Assembly: GCA_900708905.1 (NCBI GenBank)
Contig: CAADRB010000002.1
Coordinates: 2,083,830 to 2,147,829 of the forward strand
DNA: 64,000 nucleotides
Source: Hymenolepis diminuta
Lineage: Eukaryota > Platyhelminthes > Cestoda > Cyclophyllidea > Hymenolepididae
Direction of reading: 5' to 3'
Shown here: positions 63,611 to 64,000 of the stretch, one piece after another
Layout of the letters: every line of letters starts with the position of its first letter
How positions within the stretch are numbered: the first letter of the stretch is position 1
The notes under the pieces: generated by a model
Seen by the model: only the letters and a program-made list of their open reading frames with translations
Database searches by the model: none
What the model was told of the DNA's origin: nothing
Position numbers and translations under genes: made by a program

Positions 63611-64000
63611 GGGAATTTGGAAATAACCATTTCTCTTTTTTTGCAATCTGTGATTTTTTAGTTTTCCTCTTGTGTCCCATTTTCCCTCATTTTACTATCT
63701 GCTTTTATGATATTATTATTACTACCATTGACTGTACTGATGACGCAGACGCTTTTACGACAATTTATTTCGTTTCTCCCTGCCTTTAGGTTGACTGTTG
63801 TTCTTCGCTGCTGCCTATCACTCCCTCTCTCCCCCCTGTCTTTTTATCTTGTTGATATTGTCTTGCTGATGTCTTCTGATGTAAATATACTTTATCCCAA
63901 TGCTTATAAATCCTTACTTTATTTTGAATGATCTCGACAGGGTTGAGGATAATGGGAAAAGTTGGATTGCATTTGGAAACAATCGAATCAATGTGTTCGT
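63611..64000 (+). other. 3' flank of the 309-residue protein gene
   Basis: T- and CT-rich sequence consistent with a 3' UTR. No canonical AATAAA was seen before the window ends. Confidence 0.4.

Overview
The window looks like AT-rich nuclear DNA from an animal, most likely a flatworm (platyhelminth). The signs are genes split into many small exons, several introns of only 36-75 bp next to introns of up to 8.5 kb, canonical GT-AG splice sites, decayed Ty3/gypsy and mariner elements, and a dispersed tRNA-derived SINE. There are no operons, ribosome binding sites or bacterial features. The species cannot be read from the sequence alone, and the flatworm assignment is inference.

Layout. 0-18 kb is gene-poor. 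It holds a decayed, 5'-truncated Ty3/gypsy pol region with its 3' LTR (about 1.93-4.95 kb, minus strand) and one SINE. 18.43-28.44 kb (plus) is a complete nine-exon ceramide synthase gene, 361 residues by hand splicing, with an 8.5-kb intron containing two SINEs in opposite orientation. 28.6-45.9 kb is mostly empty. It carries a dead mariner element with both terminal repeats (30,997-32,209), a solo copy of the gypsy LTR with a 4-bp target-site duplication (35,512-35,849), and two SINEs.

45.9-48.1 kb holds a head-to-head pair: a predicted 64-residue helical protein (minus) and a 204-residue CARD protein (plus) that ends in a short coiled-coil-like stretch and a hydrophobic tail. Their start codons are 242 bp apart, so they may share a promoter. 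52.5-58.8 kb holds a chain of minus-strand exons. Phases match at every junction within two blocks: exons with one predicted membrane segment (56.4-58.8 kb) and a coiled-coil block (52.5-56.1 kb). They may be one gene, but one junction is unresolved. 62.42-63.61 kb (plus) is a two-exon, 309-residue protein of unknown family with a Cys-rich patch. SINE copies are scattered through the right half.

The least ordinary content is the CARD protein with its divergent partner and the unrecognised minus-strand gene. The ceramide synthase is the only gene whose biochemical role is clear. All splice models were made by eye from GT-AG sites and reading-frame phase and have no transcript support.
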